Assembly (NCBI GenBank): GCA_937879875.1
Contig: CALFMN010000216.1
Coordinates: 1 to 26,113, forward strand
Direction of reading: 5' to 3'
Length of the DNA: 26,113 nucleotides
DNA from: an uncultured Chloroflexota bacterium
GTDB taxonomy: Bacteria > Chloroflexota > Dehalococcoidia > CAUJGQ01
Below are positions 16,145-23,961 of this stretch, piece by piece (the first letter of the stretch is position 1; each line of letters opens with the position of its first letter). Under the pieces are notes generated by a model. That model was not told the DNA's origin. It made no database searches and saw only the letters and a program-made list of their open reading frames with translations. The position numbers and the translations under genes are program-made.

Positions 16145-17827
16145 TCAGCGCGCCCGCGAATCCGCGCTGAAGATACGCACGCCCCGATGGGGCTCACGGC
16201 CGCGGCTCACCGAGGTCAGGTTGAAGCGCTGCGCCAGCTCGTGCTGCTTGCGCCGAATGTACGATGGCTGCGGCGGCAGTTGCACCGACGGCTCGCCGTG
16301 TACGCGGATGTCGTTGATCGCGTCCTCCGCCTCGCGCAGCGCCTCAAACTCGGGATCGTACGAGCGCCGCGCCGGCTGCTGCTGCGTCACCGAGAGCAGC
16401 ATGCGCTCGATCTGCGAAACGGCGTTTGAACGCAGCACCGAGAGCGGAATGTGCCGGTCCTCCGCGTCGCGCAGCGCCGGCGGTTTGCGGCGAAAGTAGC
16501 TGTTCAGCGTGAACACGGTGTCCGCTTCGTCCAGGCTGTCCACGACGTTCGCCGCCACACGCGTTTCGCGGATCGCCTGTTCAAGGCGCGAGCGCGAGAT
16601 GCCGAACGGGAAGATGCGCGTGGCACGCGCCGGCGCATCGAGCGGCACGGCAGGCAGGGACTCGTTCACCATCGTTGGCGCGAAGCTGTCCTGAACGACA
16701 TGCGGCGCCAGCGTCGACACGGGCCGCGCGATCTGGCTGTAGCCGCTGTGGCGCCCGCCGCGCCGTCCGCGCCGCTCGCCGAAGGCACGATTCTCAAATG
16801 GGTTGAGCTCGGCCAGCTCGCCGCGCTCTTCGATCGCGCTGGTGATCGAGCCGTCCGGCCGCATTTCGCGCAGCTCGGCGTTGACAACGAAGCCGCGCAG
16901 CAGCGCATCCACCGTTTCGGCCACGTCCTGATGCAGCGCCACGCGGTCCCAGCTCTGAATCTCGACGATGATGTCGAAGGTCGGCGGCGCTTTGCGTTCC
17001 AGAATCGACTTCTGCGTGCCGCGCCGCCGCGCCTCCTCGTCGCCCAGCGTCACCGACTGAATGCCGCCCACCAGATCGGAGAGCGTCGGGTTCTGCATCA
17101 GGTTTTCCAGCGCGTTGCCGTGCGCCGTGCCCACGAGCTGGACGCCGCGCTCGGCGATCGTGCGCGCCGCCTGCGCCTCAAGCTCGGTGCCGATCTCATC
17201 GATTACCACGACTTCGGGCATGTGGTTCTCGACGGCTTCGATCATCGTGGCGTGCTGGGCGCTGGGCGTGCGCACCTGCATGCGCCGCGCCGAGCCGATC
17301 GCCGGGTGGGGAATGTCGCCGTCGCCCGCGATCTCGTTGCTGGTATCGACGATGATCACGCGCTTGTTCAGGTCGTCGGCCAGCACGCGCGCCGTCTCGC
17401 GCAGCATCGTGGTTTTGCCCACGCCGGGCCGGCCGAGCAGCAGAATGCTCTTGCCGCTCTGCACCAGATCGTCGATCAGCTGAATCGTGCCGAAGACGGC
17501 GCGGCCGACGCGGCAGGTGAGCCCAACCACGCGGCCGGCGCGGTTGCGGATGCAGGAGATGCGGTGCAGCGTGCGCTCGATGCCGGCGCGGTTGTCGTCG
17601 CCGAAGTCGCCGATGCGCTCGATCACGAAGTCGAGGTCGGCGTGCGTGACCTCGACGCTGTCGAGCACGACCTCACGGCCGGGATAGCGGGCGCTGGGCA
17701 GGCGGCCGAGGTCCATCACGATCTCGAGCAGCTCGCGGTTGTCCTCCCGGCCCTTCAGCGGCGCGCAGAGGTGCGGCGGCAGCGCGCTGAGCAGGGCATC
17801 CAGGTCATCGGTTATCGTGCGTTCCAT
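16145..17827 (-). CDS. R3H-domain ring ATPase (Ycf45/SpoIIIAA-like)
   Basis: 560 residues from the ATG giving MERTITDDLDALLSALP; the longer frame upstream is a shadow of the acetyltransferase gene. Walker A is GRPGVGKTT (132-140) and Walker B VVVIDE (206-211), in the order seen in Ycf45 and SpoIIIAA AAA-type ATPases. The C-terminus carries an R3H motif (RRKQH, then an SVSRGREPHR segment) for binding single-stranded nucleic acid. Between them lies a basic, low-conservation linker with an RRGRRGGRH patch at about 365-375. Homologs occur widely in cyanobacteria, plastids and Firmicutes without a settled function. It lies 40 nt after the GNAT gene and probably shares its transcript with pdxT. Confidence 0.9.
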   Translation of the reverse strand: MERTITDDLDALLSALPPHLCAPLKGREDNRELLEIVMDLGRLPSARYPGREVVLDSVEVTHADLDFVIERIGDFGDDNRAGIERTLHRISCIRNRAGRVVGLTCRVGRAVFGTIQLIDDLVQSGKSILLLGRPGVGKTTMLRETARVLADDLNKRVIIVDTSNEIAGDGDIPHPAIGSARRMQVRTPSAQHATMIEAVENHMPEVVVIDEIGTELEAQAARTIAERGVQLVGTAHGNALENLMQNPTLSDLVGGIQSVTLGDEEARRRGTQKSILERKAPPTFDIIVEIQSWDRVALHQDVAETVDALLRGFVVNAELREMRPDGSITSAIEERGELAELNPFENRAFGERRGRRGGRHSGYSQIARPVSTLAPHVVQDSFAPTMVNESLPAVPLDAPARATRIFPFGISRSRLEQAIRETRVAANVVDSLDEADTVFTLNSYFRRKPPALRDAEDRHIPLSVLRSNAVSQIERMLLSVTQQQPARRSYDPEFEALREAEDAINDIRVHGEPSVQLPPQPSYIRRKQHELAQRFNLTSVSRGREPHRGVRIFSADSRAR

Positions 17828-17867
17828 CTCAGCTATTCTCGTTGGTTTCTTGCACGGCAGTTGTGGT

Positions 17868-18824
17868 TTAGACGCTGGCGAGCGGCTGGTGAGCGGCAAC
17901 CCGCACCGGCTTCGGTTCCTTGATCGGCGTGACCAGGCGCTTGACCACGCCGTGGTATTCGGCCACGGGCTCGAAGCCCTGCTCGCGATGCAGCGCCAGC
18001 AGGTTCTCGGCGTAGCGCGGCACGAGGCTGTACACCGGCCGGCGCCGGCCGAGCAGCCCCGCGGCGTGCGCCAGCAGCGCCGCGCCGTGTGCCGCCGCGT
18101 CCGAGTGCAGCAGCAGGTCGATGCGGCCGATCTCGCCGTCGGGCACGGCCCGCAGCCAGCCCACCGTACGGCCATCCAGCTCGGCCACCAGATCGTGCCG
18201 GCCGCGGCCCTGGCTGCGCCGCTCTTGCCCCGCGATCCACTCGGCGTAGGTCGCCGCCTCGTAGCGCCGCACGCTCTCCGGTGTGACGGCGTTGTAGAGC
18301 CGGAAGAGGGCGAAGCCATCGGCGCGGCCGCGCTGGCGCAGCATCAGCGTGGGGTCGAGCGGCACCGCAGGCGCCGGTTCGTTCAGTTGCAGCAGCGTCT
18401 CGTGGACGTAGGGCATGAAGCCCAGCGCCCGCGCCGCATCGAGCGTCGTGTTGCCCGCCTCCAGTCGCAGGAACAACCGCAAGGTGCCGGCGCGAGCGGC
18501 GGCGACGACGAGCTGATCGACCAGTGCCTCGAGCGTAGGCCGCGGCTCGTCGCTCGCGATGATCAGGCAGTCGACTTCCCAGGCCAGCCGGCTGCCGCGG
18601 GCGCGGGCCGAGATCACGCCGCGGATCGTCAGTCCTTCGACGCTGATCCAGGTGTGGCGGCCGGTCGCGAAAGAGAACCACTGCTCGAAGGCGCTTTCGA
18701 GCAGGCGGGCGCCTTCGCGGCGGCCAAGCCGGTCCCAGGTATGCGCCTCGTTGGCGTAGACGCGGCCGTCGAAGGAGACGAGCGCGACGAGATCGGTCGG
18801 GCGGACGGGCCGCGCGGTGGTCAT
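17868..18824 (-). CDS. Tandem GNAT acetyltransferase-like protein
   Basis: 318 residues and two GNAT-like halves. The first (about 1-155) has conserved strands but few clear acetyl-CoA residues; the second (about 160-300) shows the EIGRIDLLLHSDAAAHGAALLAHAAGLL segment followed by LALHREQGFEPVAEYHGVVKRL, the usual helix-strand ending of the fold. The acetyl-CoA loop is not a clean Q/RxxGxG/A, so activity and substrate are uncertain. It lies 19 nt after the pdxT stop and 40 nt before the R3H ATPase, in the same direction. Confidence 0.75.
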   Translation of the reverse strand: MTTARPVRPTDLVALVSFDGRVYANEAHTWDRLGRREGARLLESAFEQWFSFATGRHTWISVEGLTIRGVISARARGSRLAWEVDCLIIASDEPRPTLEALVDQLVVAAARAGTLRLFLRLEAGNTTLDAARALGFMPYVHETLLQLNEPAPAVPLDPTLMLRQRGRADGFALFRLYNAVTPESVRRYEAATYAEWIAGQERRSQGRGRHDLVAELDGRTVGWLRAVPDGEIGRIDLLLHSDAAAHGAALLAHAAGLLGRRRPVYSLVPRYAENLLALHREQGFEPVAEYHGVVKRLVTPIKEPKPVRVAAHQPLASV

Positions 18825-18843
18825 CGTGCTGCCGAAGGCACCC

Positions 18844-19467
18844 TCACTTTCCGCCAGGAGCGGGATGGGCGCTCTCGCGGACGATCTGCAGGAAGTAACG
18901 ATGAAAACGGTCGTCGCCGGTCAACTCCGGGTGAAATGAGGTCGCGAGCAGGTGGCCTTGCCGCGCCGCCACAACCGAGCCGTCTTCCAGCTGCGCCACG
19001 ATTTCGGTACGCGGGCCGACCTCGTCGATGATCGGCGCGCGGATGAAGATGGCGCGGTAGGGGCGGCCGTTCAGCGCCGCTACGGCGAGATCGGTCTCGA
19101 AGCTGTCCTTCTGGCTGCCGAAGGCGTTGCGCTGCACGCCGATGTCCATCGCGGCAAGGTTCGGCCGATCGAGCCCCGGCGCCCGCTTGGCGAGAATGAT
19201 CGCACCGGCGCAGGTGCCCCAGGTTGGCAGACCGGAGCGCGTGAGCGCTTGCAGCGGCTCCAGCAGCCCGTAGGCGTCGAGCAGGCGGGCGATCGTCGTG
19301 CTCTCGCCGCCGGGAATGATCAGACCGTCGAGGCCCGCAAGGTCGGCGGGCAGCCGCACTTCCACCGGCTCGGCGCCGCAGGCGCGCAGCGAAGCCGCGT
19401 GCTCGGCGAAATCACCCTGCAGCGCCAGCACCCCGATCCGTGGCGGCTGTGTTCCGTTCGTCGTCAT
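18844..19467 (-). CDS. pdxT: Pyridoxal 5'-phosphate synthase glutaminase subunit PdxT
   Basis: 207 residues. It is a class I glutaminase that feeds ammonia to PdxS in DXP-independent vitamin B6 synthesis. The catalytic triad is visible: Cys86 in GTCAGAIIL, and His179 with Glu181 in SFHPELTGD. The N-terminal IGVLALQGDFAEH and PGGESTTI segments are family signatures. The PdxS gene lies upstream on the same strand, but a terminator-like hairpin and a repeat occupy the 222-nt gap, so the two may not share all of their transcript. The GNAT and R3H ATPase genes follow closely. Confidence 0.97.
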   Translation of the reverse strand: MTTNGTQPPRIGVLALQGDFAEHAASLRACGAEPVEVRLPADLAGLDGLIIPGGESTTIARLLDAYGLLEPLQALTRSGLPTWGTCAGAIILAKRAPGLDRPNLAAMDIGVQRNAFGSQKDSFETDLAVAALNGRPYRAIFIRAPIIDEVGPRTEIVAQLEDGSVVAARQGHLLATSFHPELTGDDRFHRYFLQIVRESAHPAPGGK

Positions 19468-19537
19468 TCACGTTTCAATCCTCACCCAGCGGTGAGGCCG
19501 GGTGCGACAACTCTCACGATTGTAGCGCATCGGGGCG

Positions 19538-19582
19538 GTGGCCCTCATCCCCTCCCCCTTCTCCCAATCCTGGGAGAAGGGG
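19538..19582. repeat. CT/GA-rich palindromic repeat between pdxT and pdxS
   Basis: CCCCTTCTCCCA (19555-19566) and its exact complement (19571-19582) form a 12-bp stem with an ATCC loop. The left flank GTGGCCCTC resembles the end of the 112-bp element at 5043-5154, so this looks like a partial copy of the same interspersed family. On RNA it could also act as a processing or stability hairpin. Confidence 0.6.
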
Positions 19583-19632
19583 CGATCGAGCGGAAGAGGC
19601 GCGGGGCGCCGGCGTGTTAGCGTATGGCGAAA

Positions 19633-19652
19633 GGGCGCACATCAGTGCGCCC
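19633..19652 (-). terminator. Terminator-like hairpin after pdxS
   Basis: GGGCGCAC and GTGCGCCC form an 8-bp perfect stem with an ATCA loop; outer pairing (TGGCGA with TCGCCA) extends it. Read on the minus strand it is followed by TTTCGCC. It lies 37 nt after the pdxS stop, as expected for a terminator, though the T run is short and read-through into pdxT is likely. Confidence 0.55.
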
Positions 19653-19689
19653 TCGCCACGTATGCCGAAACGATCGCGGGTTTGGCGGG

Positions 19690-20577
19690 CTACCAGCCGC
19701 GGCCGGCGAGCTGCTGCTCCGGAGCCAGCGAGCGGGCGGACGTGCCGCGCATCGCCTCGCCCAGCCCGCGCGAGACCTCGGCGAGAATCTCCGGGTTGTT
19801 GTAGTGCGTCACGGCCTTGACGATCGCCTTCGCCCGCACGGCCGGGTTGTCCGACTTGAAGATGCCCGAGCCGACGAAGACACCCTCGGCGCCAAGCTGC
19901 ATCATCAGCGCCGCGTCGGCCGGCGTGGCGACGCCGCCGGCGGAGAAGTTCACCACCGGCAGCCGGCCGATGTCGTGCACCTCTTTGACCAGGTCGTAGG
20001 GCGCCTGCAGCTCCTTCGCCGCGGTGTAGATCTCCTCCTCCGGCATGTTTTGCAGGCGGCGAATGTCGTCCCACAAGGCGCGCATGTGGCGCACGGCCTC
20101 GACGATGTCGCCGGTGCCGGCCTCGCCCTTGGTGCGGATCATCGCCGCGCCCTCGGCGATGCGGCGCAGCGCCTCGCCCAAATTCCGGCAGCCGCAGACG
20201 AAGGGCACGCGGAAGTCGTGCTTGTTGATGTGGTGCGCCTCGTCCGCCGGCGTCAGCACCTCGGACTCGTCGATGTAGTCGATGCCAAGCGCTTCGAGCA
20301 CCTGCGCCTCGACGAAGTGGCCGATGCGCGCCTTCGCCATCACCGGAATGGTGACCGCCTCTTTGATGCCGATAATCATGTCCGGGTCGCTCATGCGTGC
20401 CACGCCGCCGGCGGCGCGGATGTCGGCCGGCACGCGCTCCAGCGCCATCACCGCGCAGGCGCCGGCCTCCTCGGCGATCGTCGCCTGCTCCGGCGTCACC
20501 ACGTCCATGATCACGCCGCCCTTGAGCATCTGCGCGAGGCCGCGCTTCAGCAGCCAGGTGCCCTTCTCTACTGCCAT
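19690..20577 (-). CDS. pdxS: Pyridoxal 5'-phosphate synthase subunit PdxS
   Basis: 295 residues, the standard PdxS length. It condenses ribose 5-phosphate, glyceraldehyde 3-phosphate and ammonia to PLP in a TIM barrel that assembles as a dodecamer with PdxT. Key residues are Asp25 (GVIMDVVTPEQA), Lys82 (PVMAKARIGHF), which forms the Schiff base, and Lys150 (IRTKGEAGTG). The C-terminal tail ends LAGRGW. The ATG at 20577 is preceded by GAGAAGG; an in-frame ATG five codons upstream is less likely. Its partner gene pdxT follows after 222 nt with a hairpin between them. Confidence 0.97.
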   Translation of the reverse strand: MAVEKGTWLLKRGLAQMLKGGVIMDVVTPEQATIAEEAGACAVMALERVPADIRAAGGVARMSDPDMIIGIKEAVTIPVMAKARIGHFVEAQVLEALGIDYIDESEVLTPADEAHHINKHDFRVPFVCGCRNLGEALRRIAEGAAMIRTKGEAGTGDIVEAVRHMRALWDDIRRLQNMPEEEIYTAAKELQAPYDLVKEVHDIGRLPVVNFSAGGVATPADAALMMQLGAEGVFVGSGIFKSDNPAVRAKAIVKAVTHYNNPEILAEVSRGLGEAMRGTSARSLAPEQQLAGRGW

Positions 20578-20882
20578 CGTGCCTTCTCCCATGCCCAGTC
20601 TGCGCGGCCTGCGCCGTGTGGCCCTGTTCACTGTCATAAAGTCTATCGGCCGTGCAGCACGGCCGCAAACGGGCACAGGCGGTCCACTTGCCGCCCAACC
20701 GGCCTGTTCCGTTTGGTGGAAAGCGGCCCGGCGCAGCGATGCGGCAGCGGCGCCCGATCGCTGAGGCGCCCGTCTCTTATCAAGATCTCATCTTTGTCCA
20801 ACGCCGGCTCAATCCAGCGTTGCTATCGTCGTGACTGAACGGGGACCGCAATGGCCCGGCAGCGCTTTCCACGAGGTGTCCG
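20578..20882. other. 305-nt divergent intergenic region
   Basis: It separates pdxS from a plus-strand membrane-protein gene and should hold both promoters. On the minus strand GATAGACTTTATGACAG near 20635-20645 contains possible -10 boxes (TAGACT, TTTATG) for pdxS. An AACGC/GCGTT inverted repeat lies near 20800-20822. Short ORFs crossing it show no family signature. Confidence 0.35.
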
Positions 20883-21452
20883 ATGCCGCAGACGAAACTG
20901 CAACCGCTCACAGAGCCGCTCAAGCGCTGGATCCTGCCGCTGGCGATCAGCGCGTTGACGCTGGCGGATGGCGTGCTCCACCTGCGCCTGGACTATCTGC
21001 TGTTCAACGGCACGCTCTGGGGTTCGGCGGCGCCCGGAGGCGGCGGACATCCGGCGGGGCCGCCGCCCGGAGCCGCTGGCCCGCCGCCGGGGGTGGGCGG
21101 CCCGCGTCCGGGTCATGGCGGCGGCAATCCGTTCCCGCTGCCGCTGAACGAGATGTTCTTTCTGAACTTCCTTGCCGCGATCGGGCTGGTGCTGGCGTTC
21201 TGGCTCGCCTACCGCGTCTTGCCGCGCTGGCTCTGGCTCATGGATATCGGCATCGCGGCCTTCGCAGCCTTTTCGATCTGGGGCTGGTGGTACGTGGGCA
21301 AGCCGAACCCGCAGAACCTGGGACATATCTCGAAGGCGATCGAAGTGGCGCTGCTGCTCCTGCTCGGCCTGCACGCCTGGCTGGTGCTCAGGCGCCAGCG
21401 TGCCGGCGACCGCTCGGCGACCTCGTTCATCGTGGACGCTCCGTCGCTCTGA
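20883..21452 (+). CDS. Four-helix membrane protein with Gly/Pro-rich loop
   Basis: 189 residues, not recognised. An N-terminal hydrophobic helix (about 17-42) is followed by a Gly/Pro/His-rich loop (about 50-85, repeated GPPPG and GGP units), then three further hydrophobic segments (about 91-110, 117-137, 149-167) and a short basic tail. The ATG has GAGG at a suitable distance. The low-complexity loop probably lies on the outer face and could be a spacer. It ends convergently with the iron-ADH-like gene. No enzyme motif is visible. Confidence 0.7.
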   Translation: MPQTKLQPLTEPLKRWILPLAISALTLADGVLHLRLDYLLFNGTLWGSAAPGGGGHPAGPPPGAAGPPPGVGGPRPGHGGGNPFPLPLNEMFFLNFLAAIGLVLAFWLAYRVLPRWLWLMDIGIAAFAAFSIWGWWYVGKPNPQNLGHISKAIEVALLLLLGLHAWLVLRRQRAGDRSATSFIVDAPSL

Positions 21453-21516
21453 GCCGAACGCGCGGGGCGCGCCGCTGGCCGGCGCGCTTCGCAGAGGCGT
21501 TGCGGTCGGCCGGCTG

Positions 21517-22737
21517 CTACCAGGCGGCGTGCAGCAGCGCCAGCATGCGCTCGGCGTAGTCCGCCGGGCGCTCGCCGGGATTCGCGTTGAAGTTCTTGAG
21601 CGTGTCCTGTGCGATCTGCGGCAGATCGGCCTCGGGAATCCGCAACTCGCGCAGGCGGCTCGGCATGCCGGCCTTCGCCAACAGCCCCTCCAGCGCTTCG
21701 GCCGCCGCGTTCGACGCCGCCTCGGTGGTCATGCCGTCGCGCCAGACGCCCAGCCCGGCGGCGATCGCCTGGATGGACTCCACACGCTGCGGCGGCAGGC
21801 GGCGCAGGCAGGCCGGCAGCACGGCCGCGGTCGCCTCGCCCTGGCCGACGTGGTGATAGCGGATGTGCAGCGCGGTGGCGAGCGCGTAGCTGGCGCTGGC
21901 GGCGGCGTCACGTTCGCGACCGGCGCCGTCGTCGGCAGCGCGGTTCTGCAAGAAGGCGGCGGCACAGAGGTCGATGCGCAGTTGCACATTCTCCGGCTCG
22001 CGCGGCAGGCGGCCGAGCGCGCCGTGCGCCAACGCGAACGCCTGGCGGTTGTCGCCCGCCACGAGTGGATTTGCGGCCGTGGTGCCCAGCGCCGTCAGCG
22101 CACCGAGGAACGTGGTCGTGGCCGTGGAGCGCAGCAGTTCGAGCGGCGCCGTGAGCAGGGCGCCGTGATCCCAGACGATCGCCACCGGCCGCGTCTTCGG
22201 ATCGAAGAACTCCATGCGGTGATCGAGCTCGTCGTTCTTCAGCGCTGAGCCGGCGCGGTTCATCGCGCTGGTCGGCGTCGTCGGCACGTTAACGATCGGC
22301 GGCTTCGGCGCGAGCAGCCGCGGGCTGTACGCCGGCTTGCCTTCCGGATACTGCGTCATCAGCGCATACGGGTCGCCCTGCTCGGCCAGCAGGATGGCGA
22401 CGACGCGCGAGCCGTGGATCACGCTGCCGCCGCCCACGGCCACGAGCAGATCGGCGCCGGCCGCCCGCGCCGCCTCCACGCCGCGCATGATCGCCGGAAA
22501 GGTCGCGTCTTTGTCCATGCCGTCGTAGACGCCGGCGAACGCCTCGCCGCAGGCGCCGTGAACGCGTGCCACCAGATCAGTCTGACCGGCGATGGTCTTG
22601 CCGCAGAGCATGAATGTCCGCCGCGCTCCGGCACGCCGCACTTCGTCGCCGAGGCTCGTGATCGCATCCGGCCCGCAGTAGAGCCGCCAGGGATAGCCCT
22701 GAGCGCGAAAGGCAACGGCTGCCTGGGTCGTGGTCAT
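21517..22737 (-). CDS. Iron-containing alcohol dehydrogenase family protein with altered metal site
   Basis: 406 residues, the right length for the Fe-ADH/maleylacetate reductase family. The nucleotide-binding GGGS is at 102-105 (LLVAVGGGSVIHGSR), and VPTTPTSAMN (151-160) matches the conserved PTTxxTGS region. The four usual metal ligands appear to be lost: the Asp and His of DALxH are Gly212 and Ala216, the His before the LGxRYH region is Tyr/Ala near 284-285, and the His of HGEANA is Gln299 (QGEATA). Maleylacetate reductases of this family are reported to work without bound iron, so an NAD(P)H reductase is still plausible. It starts 21 nt after the selenoprotein-like gene and is the last gene of a three-gene set. 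Confidence 0.8.
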   Translation of the reverse strand: MTTTQAAVAFRAQGYPWRLYCGPDAITSLGDEVRRAGARRTFMLCGKTIAGQTDLVARVHGACGEAFAGVYDGMDKDATFPAIMRGVEAARAAGADLLVAVGGGSVIHGSRVVAILLAEQGDPYALMTQYPEGKPAYSPRLLAPKPPIVNVPTTPTSAMNRAGSALKNDELDHRMEFFDPKTRPVAIVWDHGALLTAPLELLRSTATTTFLGALTALGTTAANPLVAGDNRQAFALAHGALGRLPREPENVQLRIDLCAAAFLQNRAADDGAGRERDAAASASYALATALHIRYHHVGQGEATAAVLPACLRRLPPQRVESIQAIAAGLGVWRDGMTTEAASNAAAEALEGLLAKAGMPSRLRELRIPEADLPQIAQDTLKNFNANPGERPADYAERMLALLHAAW

Positions 22738-22758
22738 GGTCCCGCCTCCGCGTCGCCC

Positions 22759-23946
22759 CTAACGCGCGATGCCGTAGGCGATCGCCTTCATCGCCGGGTC
22801 TTCAGACGCGTCCAGCCGCTCCTTCACCCGGCGGATGAGCTGACCGGTGGCCGTCTCGCCCCAGAACCAGCGCGCGAACGCCTCGCCGGTGGTCTGCGGC
22901 TGCATGATCAGCCACGCCTCGAAGTACAGGGCCTTCAGGTCGTCGGCGCAGTAGCGGATGAAGAGCGGCAGCGGCACCTCGCCGGGCCGCTCGCGCATGT
23001 CCGCTTCCTCGCCGGCGGCGAAGGCCTCAAGAAAGCGGATCACGCCGCGGAAGCGCTCTGCCGGAATGCCCGTGAGTCCGACGGCGGTGCGGCCCTCGCG
23101 CTGGCGCCACTGCTCGGCGTAGCGGCGCATGCGCGTGGTTTCCATCGCCGCGTCTGCCGAGGGCGGCACAGCGTCGATCTGCGACGCCTGCACCGGCACC
23201 ACGGACACCGCTTCCGGCGCGGCCTCGTCCGGGTAGTCGCGCAGCACGGGACAGTCATTCTCGGCAAACAGGTCGAGCGCGGCGCGCAGCACGCGCTGTT
23301 GCAACTCCGGGTCGTGCGGCCGGCCGAAGGGATGACCGAAGGGAAAAGGCACGAACAGGGCGCGCGGCGGCTTCACCTGCGCGGTATGTTCGCGCACCAG
23401 GCTGATCGAGGTGGTGGGCAGGCCGGCCGCTTCGAGCACGCGGGCGATCACACCGACGGTGTGTGTGCAGAACGGTCAGGTGGGCGTGAGCAGCACGGCG
23501 TCGGCGCCGTCCTCGCGCAGCCGCCGCGCCACCTCCGGCGCCGTCTCGACGATGATACGTGTCACGTCGCGCTGGGCGCCCATAAATGAGTAGCAGTTCG
23601 GCGCCAGACCGCCCAACTCACCCCGCCGCACCAATTCGCGCAGCCGATCGATCGGAAAGACGACGTTCCAATCCTGCTGCGTCGCCGTGCGGTCGAAGCC
23701 GATGCTCTGGTGGCTTTGCAGCACGTCGGCCTGGGTCGCCGTCGAGGGCACGACGCGGAAGCTCGGATCGCCGGGAGCGAACGGCCGGTCCTCGCGCAGG
23801 TGGATGCCGATCGTCGTGACGATGGCGAGGCGGCTCTGCGCCAACGGCCTCGCCAACGGCGCGCAGGGCGAAGAATCGTTCACCTGCGCCGGCAGCGCCA
23901 GAATCGTATTGCGGGCGATCTGTGAGAGGCGGTCGAGGCGTGGCAT
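22759..23946 (-). CDS. Glycine/sarcosine/betaine reductase selenoprotein B-like protein, with in-frame UGA (probable selenocysteine)
   Basis: Read through one TGA at 23476-23478 this is a 395-residue protein; read conventionally it is two ORFs of 156 and 230 residues in the same frame. The N-terminal part shows features of the GrdB/PrdB-like reductase family: IHLREDRPFAPGDPSFR (49-64), SHQSIGFDR (78-86), NVVFPIDRLREL (94-105) and SFMG (120-123). The TGA falls at residue 157 in DAVLLTPT-U-PFCTHTVGVIAR, where homologs are known with a redox Cys or Sec, and Cys160 makes a U-x-x-C pair. A stem-loop with its loop 18 nt after the TGA fits a bacterial SECIS. AAGGA precedes the ATG. The gene sits between VOC and ADH-like genes with gaps of 15 and 21 nt. 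The substrate is unknown. Confidence 0.8.
23449..23478 (-). promoter_or_regulatory. Candidate bacterial SECIS element with its UGA
   Basis: On the minus strand the TGA (23478-23476) is followed by 12 nt and then CACACC-GTC-GGTGTG, a 6-bp perfect stem with a three-base loop starting with G (loop 23457-23455). The loop begins 18 nt after the UGA. General bacterial SECIS models call for a short stem with a G early in the loop about 16-37 nt after the UGA, and this fits. No structure calculation was run. Confidence 0.6.
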
Positions 23947-23961
23947 CGGCGCGGTCCTTGT

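Noticed and set aside
16451..17923. Plus-strand ORF of 490 codons opposite the R3H ATPase
   Set aside because: It has no motif, and the opposite strand has Walker A, Walker B and R3H motifs.
17828..18319. N-terminal extension of the R3H ATPase frame
   Set aside because: The extension overlaps the acetyltransferase gene in another frame and is Arg/Ser-rich; the ATG at 17827 begins the conserved part.
23479..23946. Truncated reductase as a pseudogene with a nonsense mutation
   Set aside because: Both halves are in one frame with conserved sequence right up to the TGA, the U-x-x-C context fits known selenoproteins, and a SECIS-like stem follows. A mutation or sequencing error is still possible but less likely.
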